Shown: positions 34,052 to 42,804 of the stretch, piece after piece
Position numbering within the stretch: the first letter of the stretch is position 1
Layout of the letters: every line of letters begins with the position of its first letter
Origin: Erythrobacter aureus
GTDB taxonomy: Bacteria > Pseudomonadota > Alphaproteobacteria > Sphingomonadales > Sphingomonadaceae
DNA length: 64,000 bases
Direction of reading: 5' to 3'
NCBI RefSeq assembly: GCF_003355455.1
Contig: NZ_CP031358.1
Span: 62,001 to 126,000, forward strand
Program-made: the position numbers and the translations under genes
Notes under the pieces: model-generated
Told to the model about the DNA's origin: nothing
Seen by the model: the letters and a program-made list of their open reading frames with translations, nothing else
Databases searched by the model: none

Positions 34052-35977
34052 TTAGCCTCTCGCTGCCTTCTTCTTGGGCCCGCCTTTAGCGGGAGCGTAT
34101 TTGCGCTTGCCCTTGCCTTTGGCAGGGCTGCCGCCTCTTCCTTTACGAGGAGCCGGGGTGAGCTTGCGTGGCGCCGGGCCAGCTTTGAGCTGGGAGATCT
34201 CTCCGACCAAGGTCTGGGTGTAGCGGGTCCAGATACGGAGGGCCGAGGAGGGGTCCTTCTCGATTTCACGAAGCTCGCGCTCAAGATTGGCAGTCGCAAC
34301 GACGTCGGCGAGCCGATTGCCGTCTTCACGAATGATCTTGATGAACTCGCGCGCCCGCGGAGTGGAGAGAAACTTCTTGCCCTTGAGGACAGCAAAGGTC
34401 CGCTTCTTGAGCTTTTCGAGAATGTCCTGGCGGGTGGCCTGGGTACCGAGACCCCCGTTCGAAAGGAGATCGCGGATCTCCTTGTCGTCATTCTTCGAGC
34501 CAGCCGCCATCATCGCTTTGAGCAGCGTGCCTTCGGTGAAGTGCGGCGGAGGACGAGTCATCTTGTTGAGGACGTCGACCTTGGTCGCGCGGGTTGCTTG
34601 CCCGTCTTCAACGGGAGGCAGAACGCGGTTGGTATCTTCCTCGTCGCCATTCTTCTCTTCCTCGTCAGGCTTGTCGTCCCAGACAGCTTTCCAGCCTGGA
34701 ACCGAGATGATCGTGCCAGAGGTCTTGAAAAGGACGCCATCGATGATTGCACTGATGCTCGTTGTGGAGCCTTGCGCATCCGGCATGAGAGCAGCCACGA
34801 AACGCCGAGCGATAACCTCGAAGAGGTTCTCGGCTTCGGGACCGAGCTTCGAGATATCGACGTATTCTTCAGTCGGAATGATGCCGTGGTGATCCTCGAC
34901 CTTCTTGGAGTCGAAAATCTTTTTTCGAATGACCGGGTCGATCGCAGCCATCTCGCTGAACTTCGGCTGTTGCCGCAGTGCGCCCAGATGCTTGGGCATG
35001 TCGTCGATCATCTCTTCGGTGAGGTATCCGCTGTCCGTACGAGGATAGGTCACAGCGCCCTTCTCGTAGAGCTGCTGAAGCACGTCGAGGGTCTTCTTGG
35101 CCGACCAACCCCAGCGCGAAGAAGCAGTCATCTGCAGCTCAGGCAGGCTGAAGGGCGGGGGAGGCGAGAATGTCTTGGGCTTCTTCGCGACCTTGAGGTT
35201 GGTTGGGACGCCCTGCGTGCGACGCGCGATGTCCTGAGCTTCAGCGGCATCGGTGATCCGCTTGTCTTCGGGCGGCGCGTGCATCAGCTCGAGCTTGCCC
35301 TGCGGAACGTCCATTGTGGCCTTCAATTCGTAGTATGGCGACGGATTGAAGTTGTCGATTTCTTCGTCACGGTCGACGAGAATGGCGAGGGTGGCCGTCT
35401 GGACGCGGCCAAGGGAAAGAGGCGCGTCGCCGTAATTACCGCTCCGCAGGTTGTAGTAGCGGCTCCAGTTGATGCCATCAGCCCAGTCCATGGAAGAGCG
35501 AATGCGTGCGGCAACGTAGAGAGGCTTCTTCTCGGCGTCGTCTATCAGCTGGTGAACAGCCTTCTTCAGATGGCTCTCGTTAAGCGAGCTAGTCCAGAAG
35601 CGAAGGCATGGGCCTTTCCAGCCGGCATGGTCGAGGATGGACCATGCGATGAACTCGCCCTCGCGTCCGGCGTCGGTCGCGATTACGACTTCGCGCGCTT
35701 GCTTGACGAGCCGAACGATAGTGTTGAGCTGTCCGGCTTTGCTTTTCTCTGGCTTGCGCAGGAACCGCTCAGGAAGAATAGGAAGGTGATCGAGATCCCA
35801 CTTCTTATATTCCTCGTTGTAATCTTGCGGCATGTAGGATTCGAGCAAGTGCCCGATGGCCCAGGTTACGACATCGCCATTGGACAGTTTGATATGTCCG
35901 TTGCCGTTATGCCCTCCGCCCAGTGCCTTGGCGATCTGACGTCCTGCGTCTGGTTTTTCGGCTATCCAAAGTCTCAT
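34052..35977 (-). CDS. topB: DNA topoisomerase III (type IA)
   Basis: Decatenates and relaxes DNA by passing single strands. 641 residues. Seen: Toprim motifs LWIAEKPDAGR at the N-terminus and TDAGREGE (101-108), the SLGRVQTATLAILVDRD segment, and the active-site tyrosine Tyr311 in AVTYPRTDSGYL. The last 50 residues are strongly basic and Gly/Pro-rich (KGKGKRKYAPAKGGPKKKAA), a DNA-binding tail. The ATG at 35977 places the conserved IAEKP at residues 5-9; the longer frame to 36013 is rejected. TopB-type enzymes are common on large conjugative plasmids. It faces the plus-strand gene at 36157. Confidence 0.93.
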   Translation of the reverse strand: MRLWIAEKPDAGRQIAKALGGGHNGNGHIKLSNGDVVTWAIGHLLESYMPQDYNEEYKKWDLDHLPILPERFLRKPEKSKAGQLNTIVRLVKQAREVVIATDAGREGEFIAWSILDHAGWKGPCLRFWTSSLNESHLKKAVHQLIDDAEKKPLYVAARIRSSMDWADGINWSRYYNLRSGNYGDAPLSLGRVQTATLAILVDRDEEIDNFNPSPYYELKATMDVPQGKLELMHAPPEDKRITDAAEAQDIARRTQGVPTNLKVAKKPKTFSPPPPFSLPELQMTASSRWGWSAKKTLDVLQQLYEKGAVTYPRTDSGYLTEEMIDDMPKHLGALRQQPKFSEMAAIDPVIRKKIFDSKKVEDHHGIIPTEEYVDISKLGPEAENLFEVIARRFVAALMPDAQGSTTSISAIIDGVLFKTSGTIISVPGWKAVWDDKPDEEEKNGDEEDTNRVLPPVEDGQATRATKVDVLNKMTRPPPHFTEGTLLKAMMAAGSKNDDKEIRDLLSNGGLGTQATRQDILEKLKKRTFAVLKGKKFLSTPRAREFIKIIREDGNRLADVVATANLERELREIEKDPSSALRIWTRYTQTLVGEISQLKAGPAPRKLTPAPRKGRGGSPAKGKGKRKYAPAKGGPKKKAARG

Positions 35978-36013
35978 GTGGATCTTTGTAGGGCGGTTCT
36001 GGATCTTTCGCAA

Positions 36014-36156
36014 AGCGTTCTTCCTCCGTTCGGGAGGAAATTTGAAAAAAAGTGGAATGCCTCTTGCGGATGTATGAGGAACCCGTCCACAATAATGCCA
36101 CGCGGTAGTTGGCGTTGCATTAGGCTTCGACCAGTCGGACCGTAGGAGAAGAGAAA
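36014..36156. promoter_or_regulatory. Divergent region between topB and the charged protein gene
   Basis: 143 bases holding a perfect seven-pair hairpin, TTCCTCC-GTTCG-GGAGGAA (36021-36039), in the topB leader. It could mask or mimic a ribosome site. GGAGAAGAG precedes the ATG at 36157. No firm -35/-10 pair could be assigned. Confidence 0.35.
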
Positions 36157-37284
36157 ATGGCGAAACCCGAATATCTGTATTCCACCCAGGAAAACAACCA
36201 GGCTCTGAAGGATGCCGCGGCCGCTGCCGGCATGCCGATCAAGTTCGATCGCGACCGCCGTGCCTACGCCATGCAGACGGAAGGCATGTCGAAGGAAGAA
36301 GTCGCCGAGAAGAAGGAAGCGCTGAGCGAATTCCGCGGTGAAAAGGCTCGCAAAGCCTGGGCCGCCGATCGCGACGCCATCGATGAGCAGAAGGCAACGC
36401 TGAAGGCAGAAGCCAAGAAGCGTGAAACCACGACCAAGGAGCCGAAGAAGCAGCGCGCTCCCGAGCCCGACACGTACAAGATGTTCCCGGCGCCGTCGCA
36501 GAAGACGGAATTCCGGAAGCTGGTGCGTGAGACGTCGTCGCGCAGCACCTATATGGCTGCCAACGATAATCGTGAGGCGCACTACCTCGTGAAAACCATG
36601 GAGCCGAAGAAGTTCGAGGCTTACATGGGCGACGAGGCGCAGGCTCGCTTCAAGGCTGAATTTGCCGAGAAGGGTGGCACGCCGAAGAACTCGTCGAACG
36701 AGCACACCGAAACGGCCCGCGACGAAGCGCGCAAGCGTGGTTCGAAGGCGTTCATGGCCCAGTATCAGGACCGCGGCTTCCGTCTGTCCGATCCGAAGCA
36801 CGACAAGGACAACCACAAGAAGCAGCTCAATGAGATGTCTTCGGCTACCACGCCGCAGCTTCTCGCTGTTATCGGCAAGAGCCGTGACCTGGTGACCGAA
36901 CTGCGTGACAAGGAAGCGGGCATGCGCGCTGAAGCGGCTGGTCTCTCGGTCGAGCAGGTGAAGGCGATGTCGTTCGCCGACCAGAAGAAGATCGCTGAAA
37001 AGGACGGCAAGCCGGTCGGCCTGGTCGGCGATGACTTCTCGCAGAATGTCCAGCTGTCGCGCGGTATCCGTGCGATCAACGCTGAACTGGAATCGCGCGG
37101 CGTTCGCAATAAGAACGCAGAGCAGAGCCAGGAACGCGGCGAGCAGGACAAGGGTCAGTCGAACGACAAGACCCAGGCTCGTACCAAGGGCCCGGCCAAG
37201 GTCGAGAAGGAGGAATCGCAGGACGCAGATTTCGCCCTCATGTCGGCTGGCTTCCAGAACAACCGTGGTGGCGCTGGCCGCTAA
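36157..37284 (+). CDS. Highly charged protein of unknown function
   Basis: 375 residues. The N-terminal 45 (YLYSTQENNQALKDAAAAAG, then MPIKFDRDRRAYAM) loosely resemble small domains that end in a K/R-x-W/Y-like strand, such as DUF5710, but this is weak. The rest is rich in Lys, Glu, Arg and Gln, with predicted long helices (EEVAEKKEALSEFRGEKARK) and a disordered tail (SQERGEQDKGQSNDKTQART). No membrane segment. It has its own gap upstream and a strong terminator, and its codons are smooth and highly biased, hinting at good expression. It could be a nucleic-acid-binding or transfer accessory protein; unknown. Confidence 0.62.
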   Translation: MAKPEYLYSTQENNQALKDAAAAAGMPIKFDRDRRAYAMQTEGMSKEEVAEKKEALSEFRGEKARKAWAADRDAIDEQKATLKAEAKKRETTTKEPKKQRAPEPDTYKMFPAPSQKTEFRKLVRETSSRSTYMAANDNREAHYLVKTMEPKKFEAYMGDEAQARFKAEFAEKGGTPKNSSNEHTETARDEARKRGSKAFMAQYQDRGFRLSDPKHDKDNHKKQLNEMSSATTPQLLAVIGKSRDLVTELRDKEAGMRAEAAGLSVEQVKAMSFADQKKIAEKDGKPVGLVGDDFSQNVQLSRGIRAINAELESRGVRNKNAEQSQERGEQDKGQSNDKTQARTKGPAKVEKEESQDADFALMSAGFQNNRGGAGR

Positions 37285-37308
37285 GAAATCCAGCTATACT
37301 GAAACAGG

Positions 37309-37337
37309 AAGGGGCGCCTCAGGGCGCCCCTTTTTTT
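37309..37337 (+). terminator. Rho-independent terminator after the charged protein gene
   Basis: Stem AAGGGGCGCC/GGCGCCCCTT with loop TCAG, followed by seven T. It lies 24 bases after the stop at 37284. Confidence 0.93.
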
Positions 37338-37374
37338 GTCTGGAACTGAGGTGACTACGGCCGCTTTAGAGGTC

Positions 37375-37857
37375 TCAGTCTGCGAGGGGGTTGAAACCGT
37401 GATCGGCATAGGTGGTCCAACCCTCGAAGAAGTCGTTCAGCATTTTGCTGGCGAGCCTGAGCCCTGGGGATCGGGCTTGGATAGCGAGCATCGACGTGTG
37501 TTCGCCGGCGCAGAAGGTGTATATCTCGCTTTCACAGTAGCTGAAGCCGTTCTTGGCAACGAGCTCGAGTGTGGCTGTGTCTTCGGGAGCTGGCTTGGAG
37601 TCTGAGAGGAGCGCGAGTGCGGCCTCTATCTCGCCAAGGTATGGCTGCCATCGAGCAGCGATGAGCGGCGCGGTCTCTGGCGGCCAGGCTGGGCCTCCGC
37701 TGTCTTCACGGATCAGGTTGAGGGCACGGATTATGGAGGGGAACGAACCTTCAGCTAGCTCCATCGTAACGACATGATCGGGAATGCAGTCGCCATGTGT
37801 CGGCGTCGCGCAGATTTGGGTGTATCCCTTGGGTGGTAGGTTCTCGTGTTGGTGCAT
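37375..37857 (-). CDS. Hypothetical protein after virD4
   Basis: 160 residues from the ATG at 37857, which has GGAG at a good distance; the longer frame would overlap virD4. It contains LNLIREDSGGPAWPPETAPL, a Cys-containing stretch FSYCESEIYTFCAG and an aromatic C-terminus (FFEGWTTYADHG). Soluble, not recognised. It is the last gene of the virB7-virD4 run, 101 bases past virD4, so it may be co-transcribed. No function can be given. Confidence 0.6.
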   Translation of the reverse strand: MHQHENLPPKGYTQICATPTHGDCIPDHVVTMELAEGSFPSIIRALNLIREDSGGPAWPPETAPLIAARWQPYLGEIEAALALLSDSKPAPEDTATLELVAKNGFSYCESEIYTFCAGEHTSMLAIQARSPGLRLASKMLNDFFEGWTTYADHGFNPLAD

Positions 37858-37958
37858 GGTGTTCTCCTGATGTGGAAGCCAGATAAAAGAACAGGCTCGT
37901 TCGCTGGTGCGGTGATCGCGCGCGAACGAGCCTGGCCAGTGTGGATGTGGAGTGATGG

Positions 37959-40052
37959 CTAAGCAGCGTCTTCCTGGACGCCGGCGACTGCGACCTTCTT
38001 GAGGCCTTCGGCCTGCTCGAGGGCATCCATGTCCTGCTGCTTGCGAAGCTTCGCGATCCATTCTTCACGACGTTTGAGGCGAATATGCTCAGGAAGAGGC
38101 TTTGCCGGAGCCGGGCCTTTCCCGGTGCGGAGGTTGAAAACCTTCGCGAGCATATTGTCGTCTTCGAAGAAGAACGGGCTATCCACCTTCATCGGTCGAT
38201 TGAGGAAGTTCTGCGGGAGGATGAGGTGGGTGCCCGGCTTCATGGCCGTGATGTCTTCCATACGCAGGAAGTCGACACCTTCACTGGCGATGCTCTGGTT
38301 CTTCGAGAAGGGATTGGCCGACTTGGAGAAGCCGACCTGACGGGAATGGCTTTCCTTGCGGATCGTGGTCTTCCCGACCGTCTTCACGTAGTGAGACGCG
38401 GTTTCGGCGTCGTTCTGGGAAAGAAGGACGGTTACACCGCAGGTGGAGTCGATCGTTGTGCCGTCTTCCTTGGAGTAGGTTTTGATGATCTGCGAACGAG
38501 CCTGGAAGATCAGCCAATAGCTGACCTTCTTCGAACGTCCGAGGTCAGGACCGGTGAGGACGGTTTCGGACTTCGGAAGCTTCGCGAACTCGTCCATCAT
38601 GAAGCAGATGGTCATCGGCCCCATCTTGCGGCCGCGCTTGTCGGTTTCGTTCGGGCCATACGAGAGGAATTCTCGGCTGAGAACCTCGTAGAGAAGCGCG
38701 GTGATGTTGGCGAATGCTTGAGCCTCCGCTTGGTTGACGCAGATGTAGAGCGTGACGGGCAGCCATTCACCGGTTTCTGGATCCTGCATGCCGCGCAGAT
38801 CGGCCGGCGTGAAGTCGCAGGCCGATGTCCGTTCTTTCACGGCGCGGTTCTTGAAGGGAAGCAGGGCCTGGTCCATCGTGCCTAGGACACCGGAGCGCTC
38901 CTTGTCGGCCATGTCGATGAGAGGCGCGAGCGAGGTGAACGCGCGCTCGGAGTAACCGTTGGCCTTGATCTGGTCCGCAAGACCAGAGAGGAACAGCTTC
39001 ATGCCGTCGGCCGTCGGCAGCTGCTTGTTGGCAGCTGCTTGTTCGTTTGCTTCGTCGGCTTTCTTGCCAGCTTGGAACTGCGCGTCGGCGATCCAGTCGA
39101 CGAGCATGGGGAAAGAAGCTTCCATGTCATGCCAGTCAGTGGGGACGCCTTCGTTGCTCTTGGCGTCGTTCACATGGCTGACCAGGTAGTGCATGAAGCC
39201 GGTGAGGCAGTCGCGGCCTTTGTCGACGAAGTATTTGTCGCCTTTGCCGGTGTCGGGAATGAGGACCTTAGCGACAGCGTCGAGGTAGGTGTCGCGCTCT
39301 GCTGTGTTGGGCGGCGGCACAAGGTGGTTCGAAAGGAAGTTGAACCGCGGATAGAACAGCCCTTCGTGCGGCTTGTCGGTTGCCGACCAGTCGATGATGA
39401 ATACGTTGCCGATCTCGGCACGATAGCCAGAAGTCATTTCGGCGAGCTCGGGCTTCGGATCGTTCACGATCATCGATACATTCGGTGATTCCACGATCGA
39501 GGGAACAACGAGAGCAGCGGTTTTACCGGTACCGGGAGGCGCCGAGCAGGCGACCGAGATGGGCTCGATGAGACGGATGTACTTGCCGTCCTTCCATTTG
39601 CCGAGGATGCCGACGTAGCCGCCGCGAATTCCGATCTGACGGCGGTCTTCCATGCGACGGATGTCTTTGTCGACGGCCCAACGCACGTCGCCGTGGGTCA
39701 TTTCGTAGGATTTGTAGGGGCAGAGTGCGTAAAAAATCGCCGCGACGAAGAGTGACGCGAGGAAGCTCATGCCGAAGGTCGCCAAGCCGGCTGACCAGTG
39801 CATACGCCAGAGAGAATCGTGGGCGTGGGCGACGAAGTTCGGCTCACCGATGTGCGAGAGATAATTCGAAACCACGCTCCAGGCTGTCTGGTCGAAGGGA
39901 TGCTCTGCAGCCCAGTAGATGAGCGGAGCGAAAGCCATGAACAGGCAGAAGGCTACGACCCAGAGGGCGATGGTGCCGATTACCCACTTGGTCCACGCCT
40001 CCTTCTCGGCGCGCATATGCTCTGGGCTGTAGGTCTCTGACTGAATTGTCAT
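37959..40052 (-). CDS. virD4: VirD4/TraG type IV coupling protein
   Basis: The inner-membrane ATPase that brings the relaxase-DNA complex to the secretion channel. 697 residues. Two N-terminal membrane segments (about 22-46 and 86-110) are followed by Walker A APPGTGKT at 171-178, VNDPKPELAEMTSGYRAEIG, the Walker B-like FMMDEFAKLPKSE and FQARSQIIKTY. This is standard for the family. It follows virB11 by 52 bases in the same direction. With the relaxase at 53-56 kb it makes the system a true conjugation apparatus, not only an effector secretion system. Confidence 0.94.
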   Translation of the reverse strand: MTIQSETYSPEHMRAEKEAWTKWVIGTIALWVVAFCLFMAFAPLIYWAAEHPFDQTAWSVVSNYLSHIGEPNFVAHAHDSLWRMHWSAGLATFGMSFLASLFVAAIFYALCPYKSYEMTHGDVRWAVDKDIRRMEDRRQIGIRGGYVGILGKWKDGKYIRLIEPISVACSAPPGTGKTAALVVPSIVESPNVSMIVNDPKPELAEMTSGYRAEIGNVFIIDWSATDKPHEGLFYPRFNFLSNHLVPPPNTAERDTYLDAVAKVLIPDTGKGDKYFVDKGRDCLTGFMHYLVSHVNDAKSNEGVPTDWHDMEASFPMLVDWIADAQFQAGKKADEANEQAAANKQLPTADGMKLFLSGLADQIKANGYSERAFTSLAPLIDMADKERSGVLGTMDQALLPFKNRAVKERTSACDFTPADLRGMQDPETGEWLPVTLYICVNQAEAQAFANITALLYEVLSREFLSYGPNETDKRGRKMGPMTICFMMDEFAKLPKSETVLTGPDLGRSKKVSYWLIFQARSQIIKTYSKEDGTTIDSTCGVTVLLSQNDAETASHYVKTVGKTTIRKESHSRQVGFSKSANPFSKNQSIASEGVDFLRMEDITAMKPGTHLILPQNFLNRPMKVDSPFFFEDDNMLAKVFNLRTGKGPAPAKPLPEHIRLKRREEWIAKLRKQQDMDALEQAEGLKKVAVAGVQEDAA

Positions 40053-40104
40053 GGATGCTCTCGTGTCAGTTTACGGGCGTGGACTGGTCGGCGCCTGGCT
40101 GGCG

Positions 40105-41148
40105 CTATGCAGCTTTGCTGTCGGGCGTTTCGGCCGGAATTGGCGCGGCGATGTCGGTAATGACGCGGTTTCCGTCGAGATCGCGGCTCATTTGGATGAT
40201 GCAGAAGTTCTCGCGGATCTTCTGGATCGTCTTGGCGCGGTCCATATTGGGAATGTTGGCCGAGATGCGCTCGAATAGAACGTCGTAACAGTGGTCGACC
40301 GTGGACGCGTGGATCGTAGTCATCATCGCACCGTGTCCGGTGCCGGTGAGCTTCCACAAGGTTCCAGCGTTACTGGTCGAGATCTCGCCGACAAGTACGA
40401 TATCCGGCGTGAAGCGCATGATGACATCGATGGCATCGTCGTATGTGAAGATCGAATTGCGGTCGGTACGCGAGAGGATGAGGTGCGCGTGGTTTGGATG
40501 CGCCTTCAGCTTGATCTCGCGGGTGTCTTCGACGGTGATGATACGAGTGCGCTCATCGACTTCTTCGATGATGCGATTGAAGAGGGTCGTCTTACCAGTC
40601 GAGGTGCCGCCGGAGATAAGAATGTTGCAGCCCTGCTGGACAGCATCCTTGAGGCAGCGAATAGCGTCCTCGTTTGGATCAGAGAGCTTTGCAATGTGCT
40701 CGTGGCCCTTCTGGACGCCGCGCCCTTCAACCAGGCCCCAGTCGCTGAAATCGACCGTGTGGACACGCTTTGCGCCTGCACCCTTACGGATACAGAGCGC
40801 GATGCCGCCTTCGGGAATGGTCTGGTCATAGACGATGTTCATGCCCGCGATCGCCCCGAAACGGTGTTCGTGGGGCGGCAAGGTTGCGAAAACCGTGGAG
40901 GGGCGCGTAGGGTCTGCGGGATCGAATTTCTGGTCGAACGTATTCGCCACCGCACGGCAAATGAGAGTGAGGAATTTGAGTGTGAAGCGTTCGTCGGGAA
41001 TCCGCACCCAGATGCGACCCTGCTTGTCGACCTTGTGTCGGCGACACCAGATTTCACCGGGCTGGTTGATCGCGACTTCTTCGTAGTCCTCAGCCTCGTA
41101 GTATTCTGCGAGCGGAGCGAGCATCCGCTGGAGCAGGTTCATATCCAT
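40105..41148 (-). CDS. virB11: VirB11 hexameric traffic ATPase
   Basis: 347 residues. Seen: the N-terminal domain (EVAINQPGEIWCRRHK), Walker A ISGGTSTGKTT with Lys186, TVEDTREIKL, the His box region NHAHLILSRTD, and Walker B DIVLVGEIST followed by GHGAMMTTIHAS. It powers pilus and substrate switching at the base of the channel. The ATG at 41148 lies two bases after the virB10 stop, with GGAG upstream inside virB10. The longer frame to 41166 would overlap virB10. Assignment is secure. Confidence 0.94.
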   Translation of the reverse strand: MDMNLLQRMLAPLAEYYEAEDYEEVAINQPGEIWCRRHKVDKQGRIWVRIPDERFTLKFLTLICRAVANTFDQKFDPADPTRPSTVFATLPPHEHRFGAIAGMNIVYDQTIPEGGIALCIRKGAGAKRVHTVDFSDWGLVEGRGVQKGHEHIAKLSDPNEDAIRCLKDAVQQGCNILISGGTSTGKTTLFNRIIEEVDERTRIITVEDTREIKLKAHPNHAHLILSRTDRNSIFTYDDAIDVIMRFTPDIVLVGEISTSNAGTLWKLTGTGHGAMMTTIHASTVDHCYDVLFERISANIPNMDRAKTIQKIRENFCIIQMSRDLDGNRVITDIAAPIPAETPDSKAA

Positions 41149-41150
41149 AG

Positions 41151-42740
41151 TCAGTTCGACTCCCATGGGGGCGTGGATGACGTGGGCGGAGCTTCACGCG
41201 GCGGCAGGTCGTTGGGGCCACCGCCGGTATAATTTCCGGCGGATTCGCTGAAGGTGATGGAAGAACCATTCTGCTGCTGACCGGAGGTATCGCGAGCCGT
41301 GTATGTGGGCGCAGCTGCGCCTGCATTCTGGGCGCGCGGATAGGACATGGCCTGGACCTCGCGCCGTGACGCCGGGCGCAGGACGAGGTCCATTGTCGGG
41401 ATGACGGTGATGCGTGTTCCTGCGGGCACGGTGACGATAGGCAGAACCTTCGAATTGCGCTGGACGATGTCGTTGACGATCTTCTCGAGGTCGGCGCGGA
41501 CGATATCGCTGATGATAGCGCCATTGTTCCGAGCGGGCTGGGAAAGGTCTCCGTCGCTTGCCGTCTCTTCTGCGTCGAAGATACGAGCCACGCCTGCATT
41601 GAGCGTAGTGCCGAGCAGGATTGAGCCGTATCGCTTCAAGAGGCGGTTATTGATTTTGCCCGGAACACCGGCCTGGCCCATTGCGTCGCCGCTTTCAGCC
41701 TCGATAACGAAGCGCGCGCCGTCTGGCCGAATGAGCTGTGTCCACGAAATGCCTACGCGTTCTGCTCCACCTTGCGCGATACCGATGAGTTTCGATCCAC
41801 GAGGAATGAGGATGGTCCGGCCGTGACCGCCGTAGACGTTGCGATCGACCTGGGCCACAACCTGCTGACTGGAGCGACTGTCGTAAGGACGAACCAGGGC
41901 TGCGGTGATGACGCGGTCCATAGTCACCACGCGGGTCATGTCGTGCGGCATCGAGGACGTCGATGTCGGAATATCGAGCTCGTCCCATCCGCCTCCACGG
42001 CGAGATGCATGCGGCGCTGCACTTCGCGGGTTTGCTCCGCTAAAAACCGCTTGACGACGAGCGAGAAGGAATTGCTCGCGCGGGGTCAGGGATGGTTGGA
42101 CTGGTTGTGCCGGCGCCTGCGAATAGTCAACAGGAGGCGCTGCAGGAGCGGGGCCGTAAGGATCCACCCCTTCGCCAGAAGAGGTGAGCATGTCGCCCAC
42201 ACCATCGACGGGCGCTCCGCTCGGCAGGGCCGTTCCAATCGTGGCCGACGCCTCGACCGGCTTTGCGTCGCCGCCTGCGGTGCGCGAATTGCCGACGACA
42301 ACGATCTGCGGAACGATCATGGAATCGGTAGCAGCTGCTGCGTACGATTTTCCGTAGGAAATTCGAACTTCGCAGCTTTCGTTGGCCGGTAGCGTCTGGC
42401 CGATCTTGATGCAGTCCGACTCCCACTTGAGGCGAGGATCGCCGCGCATCTGGATGCTGGTGGTGTTGAAGTCGTGATACATCGCCGTGATGGTGGCTGT
42501 GCCGGTTTCAACCCCGTCCGGCCCTGCTGTCATGGCAATTTGCTGCGGGAAGATCGAAACGTCGCCCGGATGATTGGTGGTCGAACTGAGGGTCGGCGTG
42601 TTGTTTTCGAGGGTAGTGCCTGACCCAGAGCTATCGCCGCTGGCGAAGATCACCCACATCAGGCCGCCAAGGGCGATTACACCGCCACCTACCACGGAGC
42701 TGATCGTCAGCGTCTTCTTCTGTTTATCGGTGAGTTTCAC
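41151..42740 (-). CDS. virB10: VirB10, with an extra periplasmic domain
   Basis: The scaffold that spans inner and outer membranes in the T4SS core. 529 residues. One membrane segment (about 12-33); the conserved C-terminal domain (about 290-480) shows AQVDRNVYGGHGRTILIPRG, SKLIGIAQGG and GDAMGQAGVPGKINNRLLKR. Between them, residues about 60-150 form an unusual beta-rich module with two Cys (Cys110, Cys123; SDCIKIGQTLPANESCEVRI) that looks like an Ig-like/ASH-type domain. This is not part of classical VirB10. It lies between virB9 and virB11 in the usual order. Confidence 0.9.
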   Translation of the reverse strand: MKLTDKQKKTLTISSVVGGGVIALGGLMWVIFASGDSSGSGTTLENNTPTLSSTTNHPGDVSIFPQQIAMTAGPDGVETGTATITAMYHDFNTTSIQMRGDPRLKWESDCIKIGQTLPANESCEVRISYGKSYAAAATDSMIVPQIVVVGNSRTAGGDAKPVEASATIGTALPSGAPVDGVGDMLTSSGEGVDPYGPAPAAPPVDYSQAPAQPVQPSLTPREQFLLARRQAVFSGANPRSAAPHASRRGGGWDELDIPTSTSSMPHDMTRVVTMDRVITAALVRPYDSRSSQQVVAQVDRNVYGGHGRTILIPRGSKLIGIAQGGAERVGISWTQLIRPDGARFVIEAESGDAMGQAGVPGKINNRLLKRYGSILLGTTLNAGVARIFDAEETASDGDLSQPARNNGAIISDIVRADLEKIVNDIVQRNSKVLPIVTVPAGTRITVIPTMDLVLRPASRREVQAMSYPRAQNAGAAAPTYTARDTSGQQQNGSSITFSESAGNYTGGGPNDLPPREAPPTSSTPPWESN

Positions 42741-42804
42741 GAAGTAGTCCTCAAACGCGAGAGTGCGCGTGTTGGAATGTCATGCGGCGTAGAGGCGGAG
42801 TGGA

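Noticed and set aside
33917..36145. 742-residue plus-strand open frame
   Set aside because: Antisense to topB.
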